Assembly (NCBI RefSeq): GCF_014822185.1
Contig: NZ_QVLR01000028.1
Coordinates: 62,001 to 126,000 of the forward strand
Source: Azoarcus sp. Aa7
GTDB lineage: Bacteria > Pseudomonadota > Gammaproteobacteria > Burkholderiales > Rhodocyclaceae
Reading direction: 5' to 3'
Length of the DNA: 64,000 nt
Shown: positions 1 through 7,886 of the stretch, in pieces
How the letters are laid out: each line of letters opens with the position of its first letter
Numbering within the stretch: position 1 is the first letter of the stretch
Notes under the pieces: generated by a model
Database searches by the model: none
Seen by the model: only the letters and a program-made list of their open reading frames with translations
Told to the model about the DNA's origin: nothing
Made by a program: the position numbers and the translations under genes

Positions 1-1
1 G

Positions 2-706
2 ATGGAAGGCGAGGCGCGCGAACTCAACATCGGCTTCATCTCGCGCATGACGCGCGGACGCCCGTGGCTGCGTCTCAAGGCAGCGAGCACGCTGGACGGC
101 AAGACCGCCCTGAACAACGGCGTCAGCCAGTGGATCACCAGCGAGGCGGCACGCCGCGACGGCCATCGCTGGCGAGCGCGCGCGTGCGCCGTGCTCACCG
201 GCATCGGCACGGTGCGCGGGGACGACCCGCAGCTCAACGTGCGCGCGGTGCCCTGCGAGCGCCAACCGCCGCGCGTCCTCGTCGACGCCCGCCTCGACGT
301 CCCGCTCTCGGCCAAGCTGCTGCAGGGCGGGAAGTGCCTCGTCGCCGCCGCGGTCGCGGACGAAGGCAAGATCGCCGCGCTCGCCGAGCGCGGCGTCGAG
401 GTTGTCGTGCTGCCCGACGCCGCGGGCAAGGTCGACCTGCCGGCCCTGATGCTGGAACTCGGACGCCGCGGCTTCAACGAAGTCCACGCCGAAGCCGGCT
501 TCAAGCTCAACGGCTCGCTGCTGCGGGAAGGCTGCGTCGACGAGATCCTGCTCTACATGGCGCCCATGCTCGTGGGCGACGCCGCACAGGGGCTGTTCAA
601 CCTGCCGGAGCTCGCCGCCCTCGACAAGGCAGTGCGGCTCGATCTGCGCGACGTGCGCCGCATCGGCGGCGACCTGCGGGTCATTGCCCGCCCCCTGCCG
701 GCCTGA
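2..706 (+). CDS. ribD: RibD C-terminal part (riboflavin biosynthesis reductase domain), 5' cut by window edge
   Basis: This is the reductase half of the bifunctional diaminohydroxyphosphoribosylaminopyrimidine deaminase / 5-amino-6-(5-phosphoribosylamino)uracil reductase, which carries out the second and third steps of riboflavin synthesis in the cytoplasm. The frame is open from the first bases, and the opening EGEARELNIGFISRM is the linker between the RibD deaminase and reductase domains, so the true start lies upstream. Visible reductase motifs are LKAASTLDGKTA, TGIGTVRGDDPQLNVR (NADPH and substrate pocket) and EAGFKLNGSLL. The ATG at the first base is internal and should not be taken as the start. 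The gene ends 12 bp before the convergent moeB gene. Confidence 0.9.
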   Translation: MEGEARELNIGFISRMTRGRPWLRLKAASTLDGKTALNNGVSQWITSEAARRDGHRWRARACAVLTGIGTVRGDDPQLNVRAVPCERQPPRVLVDARLDVPLSAKLLQGGKCLVAAAVADEGKIAALAERGVEVVVLPDAAGKVDLPALMLELGRRGFNEVHAEAGFKLNGSLLREGCVDEILLYMAPMLVGDAAQGLFNLPELAALDKAVRLDLRDVRRIGGDLRVIARPLPA

Positions 707-718
707 GGCGCTACGCGC

Positions 719-1477
719 TCAGGCCTCGTCACGCCCCGCACACACCACGCAGCCGGGATCGCGCCCGAGCGTCACGCTGCGCCATTCCATGCCGAGACCG
801 TCGAGCAGCAGCAGCCGCCCGTCCAGCGTCGTACCGCAGCCGACCAGCAGCTTCAGCGCCTCGGCGGCCTGGGTCGCGCCGATGATGCCGGTGAGCGGTG
901 CGAACACCCCCATCACCGCACAGCGGATCTCCTCCACCTCCTGCCCCTCGGGGAACAGACAGTGGTAGCACGGGCTCTCGGCCTGACGCAGGTCGAAGAC
1001 CGAGACCTGGCCGTCGAAGCGGATCGCGGCTCCCGACACGAGCGGCTTGCGATGACGCACGCAGGCGCGGTTGATCGCGTGGCGCGTGGCGAAGTTGTCC
1101 GAGCAGTCGAGCACCACGTCGGCCGCCGCCACCTGCGCCTCGAGGGCATCCCCCTCCAGCCGCTCGGCCACCGTTTCAACACGGGCTAACGGATTCAGGC
1201 GCAACAGCGTATCGCGCCCCGATTCGACCTTCAGGCGCCCGACGCCCTCCGCGCTGTGCAGGATCTGGCGCTGCAGGTTGGTGAGATCCACCGTATCGCC
1301 GTCGCACAGGACCAGCGTCCCGACGCCCGCGGCAGCCAGATACATCGCCGCCGGCGAACCGAGACCGCCCGCCCCCACGATGAGTACGCGCGCGGCAAGA
1401 ATCGCCTCCTGGCCCTCGACACCGATTTCCGGGAGCAGGATATGGCGGCTGTAGCGGAGCAGCTGATCGTCATTCAT
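719..1477 (-). CDS. moeB: MoeB/ThiF/HesA-family sulfur-carrier protein adenylyltransferase
   Basis: An E1-like enzyme of 252 aa that adenylates the C-terminal glycine of a ubiquitin-like sulfur carrier (MoaD or ThiS) for molybdopterin or thiamin synthesis. The N-terminal LLRYSRHILLPEIG is the family signature. A Rossmann nucleotide loop GAGGLG lies at residues 35-40, followed by DTVDLTNLQRQ and the DCSDN loop. Two CxxC pairs (CYHC and, near the C-terminus, CVVC) form the expected structural zinc site. I chose the ATG at 1477 because it opens directly on the family signature; an upstream start at 1495 would add six unconserved residues. It is the last gene of the minus-strand run gpmA-envC-ctpA-hypothetical-moeB. 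MoeB and ThiF cannot be separated from sequence alone, but moeA lies 14 kb away. Confidence 0.82.
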   Translation of the reverse strand: MNDDQLLRYSRHILLPEIGVEGQEAILAARVLIVGAGGLGSPAAMYLAAAGVGTLVLCDGDTVDLTNLQRQILHSAEGVGRLKVESGRDTLLRLNPLARVETVAERLEGDALEAQVAAADVVLDCSDNFATRHAINRACVRHRKPLVSGAAIRFDGQVSVFDLRQAESPCYHCLFPEGQEVEEIRCAVMGVFAPLTGIIGATQAAEALKLLVGCGTTLDGRLLLLDGLGMEWRSVTLGRDPGCVVCAGRDEA

Positions 1478-1541
1478 CGGCACAAAGACCCACACGGTGC
1501 CGGCCGCAACGCCGGCACATCAACGCCCGGTCGGACCGGGC

Positions 1542-1994
1542 TCATTTGTATTCGCGGAATTCCGGCGGCGTGTCGTCGTGGTCGCCGTGGAGGTGATGCT
1601 CGTACACCTTCACGTAGACCTCATTCGACTTCTTGAGCAGTCGCTCGGGCGACTCGACATTATGCCTCTGCGTTTCCTCGCAGAAGTACACCACGGCGCG
1701 CGTCAGCTTCACGTAGAGCGAGTTGTCGAGGTGGAATCCCGCGTCACGCAGCGCGTCCTCCAGCACCTCGAGCGAGAGCTCGAGCACCGAATAGGAAACG
1801 ATGATGGAATGCAGGCGCTCGCCGTGGGGCGCAGCATGCAGCCCCTTGAGCAGGCGCAGCGAGCGCAGCGCCTGCTCCGCCTGGCGCGGCGGGTACTCGG
1901 AGAAGCGGATCTCCCGCTCCTTGAACAGCCCTGCCGCCACCACGGGATGCTCGTGATGACGGCCGGCCAGTTTGTAGGCGGTTTCTCGGCGCAT
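1542..1994 (-). CDS. Conserved-looking hypothetical protein (150 aa)
   Basis: I do not recognise a named domain. The product is soluble, charged and mostly helical by eye, rich in His near the N-terminus (AGRHHEHPVVAAGLF) and again at the C-terminus (EHHLHGDHDD), with one Cys. The start is well supported: GGGGAGG lies 6 nt upstream of the ATG. The gene sits 32 bp after ctpA and 64 bp before moeB on the same strand, so it is probably co-transcribed with them. The two His/Asp-rich ends could bind metal, but this is only inference from composition. No signal peptide or membrane segment is visible. Confidence 0.7.
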   Translation of the reverse strand: MRRETAYKLAGRHHEHPVVAAGLFKEREIRFSEYPPRQAEQALRSLRLLKGLHAAPHGERLHSIIVSYSVLELSLEVLEDALRDAGFHLDNSLYVKLTRAVVYFCEETQRHNVESPERLLKKSNEVYVKVYEHHLHGDHDDTPPEFREYK

Positions 1995-2026
1995 CCCAGC
2001 CTCCCCATCCAGTAGGCCTTATCGGC

Positions 2027-3427
2027 TCATTGTTTTTTATTCTGGACGATCTGCAGGCCTTTGAGAAGATTTACTGCCTGGCCGAGCTGATAGTCGTCCT
2101 TGCCGGCGAACTCGAAACGGTGCGGCGACGCCACCTCGTCGTCACCGGCCGGCGCCTTGCTGCCTTCGCCCGCCGGCTGCTGGCTCGCCGCCTTGGCCTT
2201 GCGTTCGGCGTCCGGATCCTTGTCGTTGCCGAGGTGTCCGTCCAGATCGGCCTCGCGCAGCCGGCGCGAGGAGCCGTTGGCGCTTTCCTCCACGACGATA
2301 TCCGGCTCGATGCCCTTGGCCTGGATCGAACGGCCGCTCGGCGTGTAGTAGCGCGCGGTCGTGAGCTTGATGGCGGTGCTGGCGTTGAGCGGCAGGATGG
2401 TCTGCACGGAACCCTTGCCGAAGGTCTGCGTGCCCATCACCACCGCGCGCTTGTGGTCCTGCAACGCGCCCGCGACGATCTCCGATGCCGACGCCGACCC
2501 GGCATTCACGAGTACCACCATCGGCAGCGTGCGCGCGCCCTGCGGCAGCGTCTTGAGGAAATCCTCGCGCGTGCCGCGCAGGTAGTCCTCGGGGCTCGCG
2601 CGGTATTCGCGCTTCGCGTCCTCGGTACGGCCGTCGGTGGACACCACCAGCGTATTGGTCGGCAGGAAGGCCGCGGCGACGCCGACAGCGCCGTGCAGCA
2701 GGCCGCCGGGGTCGTTGCGCAGATCGAGGACCAGGCCCTTCAGCTCGTTGCCCTTCGACAGCTTGCCGAGGTGCTCCACCACCGCCTGCGCGGTGTTCTC
2801 CTGGAATTGCGCGACACGCAGGTAGCCATAGCCCGGCTCGACAACCTTGGACTTGACGCTCTGCACCTTGATCACCTCGCGGGTGATCTTCAGCACGATA
2901 GGCTTCTGCTCGCCCTTGCGTGCGATCGTCAGCGTGATGTCGGTCTTCGGCTTGCCGCGCATGCGCTTGACCGCGTCATTGAGGTTCATGCCCTTGACCG
3001 GCGTGTCGTCGAGCTTGACGATGAGGTCGCCCGCCTTCACCCCGGCACGATAGGCCGGCGTGTCCTCGATCGGCGAGATGACCTTGACGAAACCGTCTTC
3101 CATGCCGACCTCGATGCCCAGGCCGCCGAACTCGCCGTGCGTGCCGACCTGCAGCTCCTTGTAGGCTTCCGCGTCGAGATACGCGGAGTGGGGGTCGAGC
3201 CCGCTCAGCATGCCGCTGATGGCGTGATTGATGAGTTTCTTGTCCTCGACCGGCTCGACGTAGCCCTGCTTGATCGCGTTGAAGACGTCGGCAAACGCGC
3301 GCAGCTCTTCCACCGGCAGGGGTGCCTGCGTGGCCTTGTCGGCGCTGGCGGAAAAATTGAGGCTGATCAGGACGCCGGCCACCACGCCGGTCATCACCAA
3401 TCCTGCTTTTTGAAGCTTGTTGCGCAT
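2027..3427 (-). CDS. ctpA: Carboxy-terminal processing protease (S41 family, CtpA/Prc)
   Basis: A periplasmic serine protease of 466 aa that trims C-termini of envelope proteins, often cell-wall hydrolases. A signal/anchor segment occupies residues 7-25, a PDZ domain about 95-170 (GGLGIEVG to RMRGKP), and the S41 protease core about 195-390. The catalytic pair is Ser313 in GSASASE and Lys338 in TFGKGSVQT, exactly 25 residues apart as in E. coli Tsp. The C-terminus carries a low-complexity charged stretch. I chose the ATG at 3427 because GGAG lies 6 nt upstream and the protein then begins with the signal; a longer frame from 3490 would overlap the upstream gene. The neighbouring envC-like gene (44 bp upstream) makes a role in murein-hydrolase control likely. 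Confidence 0.93.
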   Translation of the reverse strand: MRNKLQKAGLVMTGVVAGVLISLNFSASADKATQAPLPVEELRAFADVFNAIKQGYVEPVEDKKLINHAISGMLSGLDPHSAYLDAEAYKELQVGTHGEFGGLGIEVGMEDGFVKVISPIEDTPAYRAGVKAGDLIVKLDDTPVKGMNLNDAVKRMRGKPKTDITLTIARKGEQKPIVLKITREVIKVQSVKSKVVEPGYGYLRVAQFQENTAQAVVEHLGKLSKGNELKGLVLDLRNDPGGLLHGAVGVAAAFLPTNTLVVSTDGRTEDAKREYRASPEDYLRGTREDFLKTLPQGARTLPMVVLVNAGSASASEIVAGALQDHKRAVVMGTQTFGKGSVQTILPLNASTAIKLTTARYYTPSGRSIQAKGIEPDIVVEESANGSSRRLREADLDGHLGNDKDPDAERKAKAASQQPAGEGSKAPAGDDEVASPHRFEFAGKDDYQLGQAVNLLKGLQIVQNKKQ

Positions 3428-3471
3428 GAGCACTCCATCGAGGAAACGTCGCCCGGCCCACGCCGGAAAAT

Positions 3472-4896
3472 CTAGTTGAATTGCACCCACTTCAGGGGAT
3501 CGAGCGGCTGACCCCGATGGCGGATTTCAAAGTATAAACCCGATTCGCTGCCGCCTCCGCTGGCGCCGACGCTGGCAATCGCGTCGCCTCCGGCGATGTT
3601 GTCGCCGAGTTCCTTGAGCAGCGCATCGTTGTTGCCATAGATGGTCAGATAGTCGCCGCCGTGGTCCACGATGATGAGGTTGCCGTACCCGCGCAGCCAG
3701 TCCGAGAAGACCACCTCCCCGCCTGCCACGGCACGTACTTGCGAGCCTCCCGCCGCACGGATGAAGACGCCCCGCCAAGTCGTTCCGCCTTCCGCCCTTG
3801 GAGCGCCAAAGCGCCCCACGAGTTCTCCACGCACGGGAAATCTCATCTTGCCGCGCAACTGCGCAAAGCTCACACCCGTGGGCGTCGGTCCGGCCGACTG
3901 GCGGATCTCGCCGACGACGGGCTCGGAGCGGGCAGGAGCCGGCCGGGTTTGCCCGTGTTCCTGGGCGCCTTCGGCGGCGGCCCTGCCCGCGGCGAGCGCA
4001 GCACCGGGCGCCTGTGCGGTCGCATCCCGAGCGGAGTCGTTCTTCGCAGCCTGTTCCCGTAAAGCCTTTTCCCGCGCGGCCAGCTCACGCGCCGCCTGCT
4101 CGCGTGCAGCCTTCGCCGCTGCGGCGGCGCGCGCCGCTTCGCGCTCGGCGGCACGCCGCGCCAGCACCGCGACCAGCCGCCCGAGGCGCTCCTGGTCCTG
4201 GCGCAGCGTCCGCTCCTCCTTGCGCTGGGAGCGCAACTGCTCGGCGAGACCGGACACGGCCTCTTTGCGCCGCGCCTGCACGGCCTCGAGCTCCTTGCGT
4301 CGCGCCTGCTGCTCCACCTCTAGCGCGACCAGCCTGTCCCGCCGTGCGACGATCGCCTCGCCCAGGCGGTTCTTTTCCTTGAGGTCGGTGCGCAGGGTCT
4401 CGATCAGTTCGAGACGGGCCTTGCCGAGATGTTCGAGATAGTACGCATCGCGCGCGAGCCGGTTCGGGTCGCGCGTCGACAGGAAGGGGGCGACGCCGCC
4501 GGCCGCACCATGCACGTAATGGCGCCGCAGCCAGTCCGCGAGTTCGGACTGGCGGGAGACGATGCGCTCCTCGGCCGCCTGCCGTTCCGCCTCAAGCACG
4601 GCGAGGTTCCGCTCCGCCGCGGCGCGGTTCGAGGCAAGCTGCTGCACCTCGCGCTGCACCCGCGAAACGGCCCGCTCGGCCTCCGCGAGCTCCTCCGAGG
4701 CGCTCGAACGCGATTCCTCGGTATCGGCGATCTCCTTCTGCAACTCGCGGATGCGCTGGCGTACCTCTTCGAGGTCGGAGCGTTTCTGCGCGACTTCCGG
4801 AGCGTCGGCCCCGTGCGCGACGGTGCCCGCAAAGAGGAAGCACGCGGCCAGCGCAAGACGCAGGCTACGCAGTCGCGGATTTCCCTTCATCGGCAA
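3472..4896 (-). CDS. envC: EnvC-like murein hydrolase activator (degenerate LytM/M23 domain)
   Basis: A periplasmic activator of cell-division amidases, 474 aa. It has a signal peptide (residues about 8-29, ending near AHGADA), a long coiled coil (about 35-290, rich in Glu, Arg and Ala), a Pro/Ala linker and a C-terminal LytM domain (about 350-474). The metal ligands of active M23 peptidases are lost: the first His motif reads RGVFIRA and the HxH motif reads LYFEIRHRG. This is the EnvC/NlpD situation, where the domain activates amidases rather than cutting peptidoglycan. Starts: TTG at 4896 with GAG 7 nt upstream, or ATG at 4890 with poorer spacing. It lies 8 bp after gpmA, as envC follows gpmM in E. 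coli. Confidence 0.85.
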   Translation of the reverse strand: MPMKGNPRLRSLRLALAACFLFAGTVAHGADAPEVAQKRSDLEEVRQRIRELQKEIADTEESRSSASEELAEAERAVSRVQREVQQLASNRAAAERNLAVLEAERQAAEERIVSRQSELADWLRRHYVHGAAGGVAPFLSTRDPNRLARDAYYLEHLGKARLELIETLRTDLKEKNRLGEAIVARRDRLVALEVEQQARRKELEAVQARRKEAVSGLAEQLRSQRKEERTLRQDQERLGRLVAVLARRAAEREAARAAAAAKAAREQAARELAAREKALREQAAKNDSARDATAQAPGAALAAGRAAAEGAQEHGQTRPAPARSEPVVGEIRQSAGPTPTGVSFAQLRGKMRFPVRGELVGRFGAPRAEGGTTWRGVFIRAAGGSQVRAVAGGEVVFSDWLRGYGNLIIVDHGGDYLTIYGNNDALLKELGDNIAGGDAIASVGASGGGSESGLYFEIRHRGQPLDPLKWVQFN

Positions 4897-4904
4897 TTGC
4901 AGTC

Positions 4905-5654
4905 TCAGCTCCCGGCCTTGCCCTGTGCAGCCGCCGCGGCCTGCGCCGCGCGCATCGTGTCCTCGTCGGCCAGGCCGTAGCTCTTGATCGGACGCAGATT
5001 GGCGTCCAGCTCATACACCAGCGGCTGCGCCATCGGGATCTCGAGGCCGACGACACCCTCGTCCGGGACTCTGTCGAGATACTTCACGAGGGCACGCAGG
5101 CTGTTTCCGTGTGCCACGATCAGGATGCGGCGACCCGCGAGTAGCTGGGGAACGATGACGGTTTCCCAGTACGGCACCAACCGGACCGCCGTGTCCTTCA
5201 GGCATTCGGCACGGGGAAACTGCGCACGCGGCAGCGACGCGTAGCGCGGATCGTTCATCGTCAGGCGCTCGTCACCCTCGGCCAGCGCCGGCGGCGCAAC
5301 ATCGTAAGCGCGTCGCCACGCCAGTACCTGATCCTCGCCGAACCTGGCGGCGGTCTCGGCCTTGTTCAGCCCCTGCAGCGCGCCATAACTGCGCTCGTTC
5401 AGGCGCCACGAATGCTCGACCGGCAACCACAGTGCGTCGAGCTCCTCGAGCACGAGATTGAGTGTCTTGTTGGCACGCTTGAGCACCGACGTGAAGGCGA
5501 GGTCGAAGGCGTAGCCCTCGCGCCTGAGCAACCGGCCCGCGGCGCGCGCCTCTTCGACGCCCTTCTCGGTGAGATCGACATCGGTCCAGCCGGTGAAGCG
5601 GTTTTCCTTGTTCCAGGTCGATTCGCCGTGACGGAGCAGAACGATTCTGTACAT
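4905..5654 (-). CDS. gpmA: 2,3-bisphosphoglycerate-dependent phosphoglycerate mutase
   Basis: Interconverts 3- and 2-phosphoglycerate in glycolysis and gluconeogenesis. The 249-aa length is normal for the dPGM family. The phosphohistidine motif LLRHGES places the catalytic His at residue 9, [13 protein letters not shown] follows, and the second catalytic His lies in [15 protein letters not shown]. The gene is first in the minus-strand run with envC and ctpA, divergent from the arsR-type gene across 161 bp. In E. coli the unrelated iPGM gene gpmM holds this same position, so here the dPGM replaces it in the same context. Confidence 0.95.
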   Translation of the reverse strand: MYRIVLLRHGESTWNKENRFTGWTDVDLTEKGVEEARAAGRLLRREGYAFDLAFTSVLKRANKTLNLVLEELDALWLPVEHSWRLNERSYGALQGLNKAETAARFGEDQVLAWRRAYDVAPPALAEGDERLTMNDPRYASLPRAQFPRAECLKDTAVRLVPYWETVIVPQLLAGRRILIVAHGNSLRALVKYLDRVPDEGVVGLEIPMAQPLVYELDANLRPIKSYGLADEDTMRAAQAAAAAQGKAGS

Positions 5655-5775
5655 GAGCGCTCAGAGGATGTGTTGGGAGCGAAAAGGGCCTACGCCCCCT
5701 AGCCGGCGCCATGCGGACGCCCCGAAGGGTCCGGCTGCGCACGGCGGCACCGATGGCACGCTATTACGGGCCGCG

Positions 5776-5787
5776 GTATTTTATACT
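5776..5787 (+). promoter_or_regulatory. Putative -10 element with short dyad, arsR-type promoter
   Basis: TATACT at 5782-5787 is a good -10 candidate 28 bp before the GTG of the regulator gene. It overlaps a small dyad GTAT-TTT-ATAC (5776-5786), which could be part of an autoregulatory operator of the ArsR-type protein. No convincing -35 is visible. Confidence 0.35.
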
Positions 5788-5815
5788 ACTCGCTTGATCT
5801 GCACTTCCCGCCATC

Positions 5816-6145
5816 GTGGACACCAAGACCATCATCGACCTCATCGACAAGCACGAGCACATCGAAACCGCTGCGCGCGCGCTCAAGGCCATCGCCCACC
5901 CGCTGCGCCTGAAGATCCTGTGCGTGCTGGGCGAGAACGAGGTGTGCGTCCAGGACATCGTCGAGGCGGTCGGCACCTCGCAAAGCAACATCTCGCAGCA
6001 TCTCGCGATCCTGCGCGACAAGGCCGTGCTGCAGACCCGCAAGGATGCCAACCGCGTCTATTACCGCATCTGCGACCAACGCACCCTTCAGCTCATCGCC
6101 CTGATGCGCGAAGTGTTCTGCAACGACCAGCCCGGCCGGAACTGA
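5816..6145 (+). CDS. ArsR/SmtB-family regulator with the SqrR/BigR/YgaV-type cysteine pair
   Basis: A winged-helix repressor of 109 aa (recognition helix region TSQSNISQHLAILRD, residues 54-68). The start is a GTG. It lacks the CxC metal box of ArsR/SmtB, but has Cys36 in RLKILCVL and Cys102 in MREVFCND. These positions match the two cysteines of the persulfide/peroxide sensors BigR, SqrR and YgaV, where oxidation or polysulfide bridging releases DNA. Two extra cysteines lie at 44 and 86. The downstream rhodanese (72 bp) and glutaredoxin genes fit a sulfane-sulfur or thiol stress role, though target genes are not shown by the sequence. It is divergent from gpmA. Confidence 0.85.
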   Translation: MDTKTIIDLIDKHEHIETAARALKAIAHPLRLKILCVLGENEVCVQDIVEAVGTSQSNISQHLAILRDKAVLQTRKDANRVYYRICDQRTLQLIALMREVFCNDQPGRN

Positions 6146-6217
6146 CAGCCGTGCGGGCGGCGCCCCCTGCCACACACAAGCCGCCACATCACAAGAAAAG
6201 AAACGGAGTAAATCTAC

Positions 6218-6634
6218 GTGGAATTCCTGCAGCAAAACTGGTACTGGGCCGCGCTCGCGGCAGCAAGCGGCGCATGGCTGCTGTTCGACCTGGCGCGCAG
6301 CCAGGGCGACAAGTCGCAGCTTTCGCCCGTCGAGGCGACCCTTCTGATCAACCGCGAGGATGCCCAGTTCATCGACGTGCGCGACCAGGGCGAATTCGTC
6401 GGCGGCCACATTCCCAACGCGCGCCACATCCCGCTCGGCGAGCTCGAACGCCGCAGCAGCGAACTGGAAAAGTTCAAGGACCGCCCCATCATCCTGTGCT
6501 GCGCCACGGGCAACCGCTCCGCGGCGGCCTTCGCCACCCTGAAGAAGGCCGGCTTCGAAAAACTCTTCAACCTGCGCGGCGGCATCGCCGAATGGGAGAA
6601 GGCGGGCCAGCCGCTCAGCCGCAAGAGGAAATGA
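6218..6634 (+). CDS. Membrane-anchored single-domain rhodanese (YibN-like)
   Basis: A 138-aa protein with an N-terminal membrane anchor (residues 8-24) and one rhodanese domain (about 36-135) facing the cytoplasm, which would carry sulfane sulfur as a cysteine persulfide. The active-site loop is CATGNR with catalytic Cys95 and an adjacent Cys94; the ARHIPLGEL and NLRGGIAEWEKAG blocks are typical. The start is a GTG with GGAG 9 nt upstream. It is followed after 2 bp by grxC, matching the yibN-grxC-secB-gpsA order of E. coli. The upstream ArsR-type regulator suggests sulfur-dependent control. Confidence 0.88.
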   Translation: MEFLQQNWYWAALAAASGAWLLFDLARSQGDKSQLSPVEATLLINREDAQFIDVRDQGEFVGGHIPNARHIPLGELERRSSELEKFKDRPIILCCATGNRSAAAFATLKKAGFEKLFNLRGGIAEWEKAGQPLSRKRK

Positions 6635-6636
6635 CG

Positions 6637-6900
6637 ATGCAAGCGAAGATCCGCATGTACGCCACCGCGGTGTGCCCCTACTGCGTGCGCGCCGAGCAAC
6701 TGCTGCGACGCAAGGGCGTGCAGGACATCGAGAAGATCCGCGTCGACCAGGACGCCGCCCGCCGCGACGAAATGATCAGTCTCACCGGTCGCCGCACCGT
6801 ACCGCAGATCTTCATCGGCGACACGCACGTCGGCGGCTGCGACGACCTCTACGAACTCGAACACCGGGGCAAGCTCGACGCGCTGCTGCAGCAGGCCTGA
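6637..6900 (+). CDS. grxC: Glutaredoxin 3
   Basis: A dithiol glutaredoxin of 87 aa that reduces protein and glutathione mixed disulfides. The active site CPYC is at residues 13-16, followed by the glutathione-binding TVPQIFIGD and GGCDDLYEL motifs. The ATG at 6637 has GAGG 8 nt upstream; an ATG at 6631, overlapping the rhodanese stop, is the alternative and would add two residues. Translation is probably coupled to the upstream rhodanese gene. Confidence 0.93.
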   Translation: MQAKIRMYATAVCPYCVRAEQLLRRKGVQDIEKIRVDQDAARRDEMISLTGRRTVPQIFIGDTHVGGCDDLYELEHRGKLDALLQQA

Positions 6901-6901
6901 G

Positions 6902-6946
6902 CCTCCTTTCCTTTCCTTTCCCTTCCCCCTCCCTTTCACCCTTTTC
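6902..6946 (+). other. Homopyrimidine tract in the grxC-secB gap
   Basis: Positions 6902-6937 contain only C and T (36 bases, with CTTTC repeated three times), and the run resumes to 6946 after a single A. It forms most of the 66-bp gap before secB, which lacks a strong Shine-Dalgarno sequence (only AGG near 6957). It may be an unstructured leader; the function is unknown. Confidence 0.6.
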
Positions 6947-6966
6947 AACATTCTCCAGGCACCCAC

Positions 6967-7434
6967 ATGTCCGAAAACGCCCAAGCCCCCGTCTTCTCGA
7001 TCGAAAAGCTCTACGTCAAGGATCTGTCGCTGGAAGTGCCCGGCGCCCCGCGCATCTTCCTCGAGCGCGAAAATCCGCAGATCAACGTGCAATTGCGCAC
7101 CGAGGCGGCCGGTGTCGATGAGGGCGTCTACGAAGTCACGCTGACGGTCACCGTCTCGGCCAAGCTCGCCGACGAACGCACCGTGTTCCTCGTCGAGGTT
7201 GCCCAGGGCGGCATCTTTCAGATCCGCAACATCCCCGAAGGCGACCTCGAACCGGTGACGATGATCGGCTGCCCGAACATCCTCTTCCCGTATGCGCGCG
7301 AGGCGATCTCGGACGCGATCACGCGCGCCGGCTTCCAGCCCGTGGTGCTGGCCCCGGTCAATTTCGAGGCGCTGTACCAGGCGCAGCAGCAACAATCCGA
7401 AGCCCGCGAACCGGGCGAACTGCCGATCCAGTAA
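6967..7434 (+). CDS. secB: Protein-export chaperone SecB
   Basis: A tetrameric cytoplasmic chaperone that keeps precursor proteins unfolded and hands them to SecA. The 155-aa length is typical. Visible family blocks are [34 protein letters not shown] and [17 protein letters not shown]. It lies in the conserved grxC-secB-gpsA order, 5 bp before the SH3-domain gene, which is inserted here relative to E. coli. Confidence 0.96.
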   Translation: MSENAQAPVFSIEKLYVKDLSLEVPGAPRIFLERENPQINVQLRTEAAGVDEGVYEVTLTVTVSAKLADERTVFLVEVAQGGIFQIRNIPEGDLEPVTMIGCPNILFPYAREAISDAITRAGFQPVVLAPVNFEALYQAQQQQSEAREPGELPIQ

Positions 7435-7439
7435 TCCCG

Positions 7440-7886
7440 ATGCGCACCCAGCTCCGCTGCATCGCGCTCGCCGCCGCCCTCGTCCTGCCGGCGGCGGGCG
7501 CCCACGCGATCGAGTACCGCTCGGTTGCGGAACCGGCCATCCTGTACGACTCGCCGTCGGACAAGGGCAAGCGCCTGTTCATCGTCGCGCCCGGCACGCC
7601 GCTCGAAGTCGTCGTAAGCCTCGATAAGTGGGCCAAGGTGCGCGACGCGGGCGGCTCGATCAACTGGATCGAGCGCCGCGCCCTGTCCGACAAGCGGACG
7701 GTGATGGTGACCAGCGCCCGCTCCGTGGCGCGCCAGCGCCCCGCGACCGATGCGCCGGTCGCGTTCGAGAGCGCGAAGGACGTGGTCCTCGAGGTCACCG
7801 GAAACGCGAGCGAGGGCTGGCTCCCCGTGCGCCACAAGGACGGCGCGAACGGCTTCGTCCGGGTGACGGAGGTCTGGGGGCTTTGA
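7440..7886 (+). CDS. Secreted bacterial SH3-domain protein
   Basis: A 148-aa exported protein: signal peptide 1-23 (cleavage after AHA), then two SH3-like beta repeats. The first (about 25-90) contains AILYDSPSDKGKRLFI and WAKVRDAGGSINWIERRAL; the second (about 90-148) contains ARSVARQRP and WLPVRHKDGANGFVRVTEVWGL. Such domains often bind peptidoglycan or mediate protein contacts in the periplasm. Its stop overlaps the gpsA start, so the two are translationally coupled. The precise function is unknown. Confidence 0.8.
   Translation: MRTQLRCIALAAALVLPAAGAHAIEYRSVAEPAILYDSPSDKGKRLFIVAPGTPLEVVVSLDKWAKVRDAGGSINWIERRALSDKRTVMVTSARSVARQRPATDAPVAFESAKDVVLEVTGNASEGWLPVRHKDGANGFVRVTEVWGL

Noticed and set aside
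3472-3830. Active M23 endopeptidase in the envC-like protein
   Set aside because: The zinc-ligand His motifs are missing, so an activator role is more likely.
5754-5769. Sigma-54-like TGGCAC upstream of the arsR-type gene
   Set aside because: The -12 element expected after five bases (TTGC) reads TACG, so the match is incomplete.
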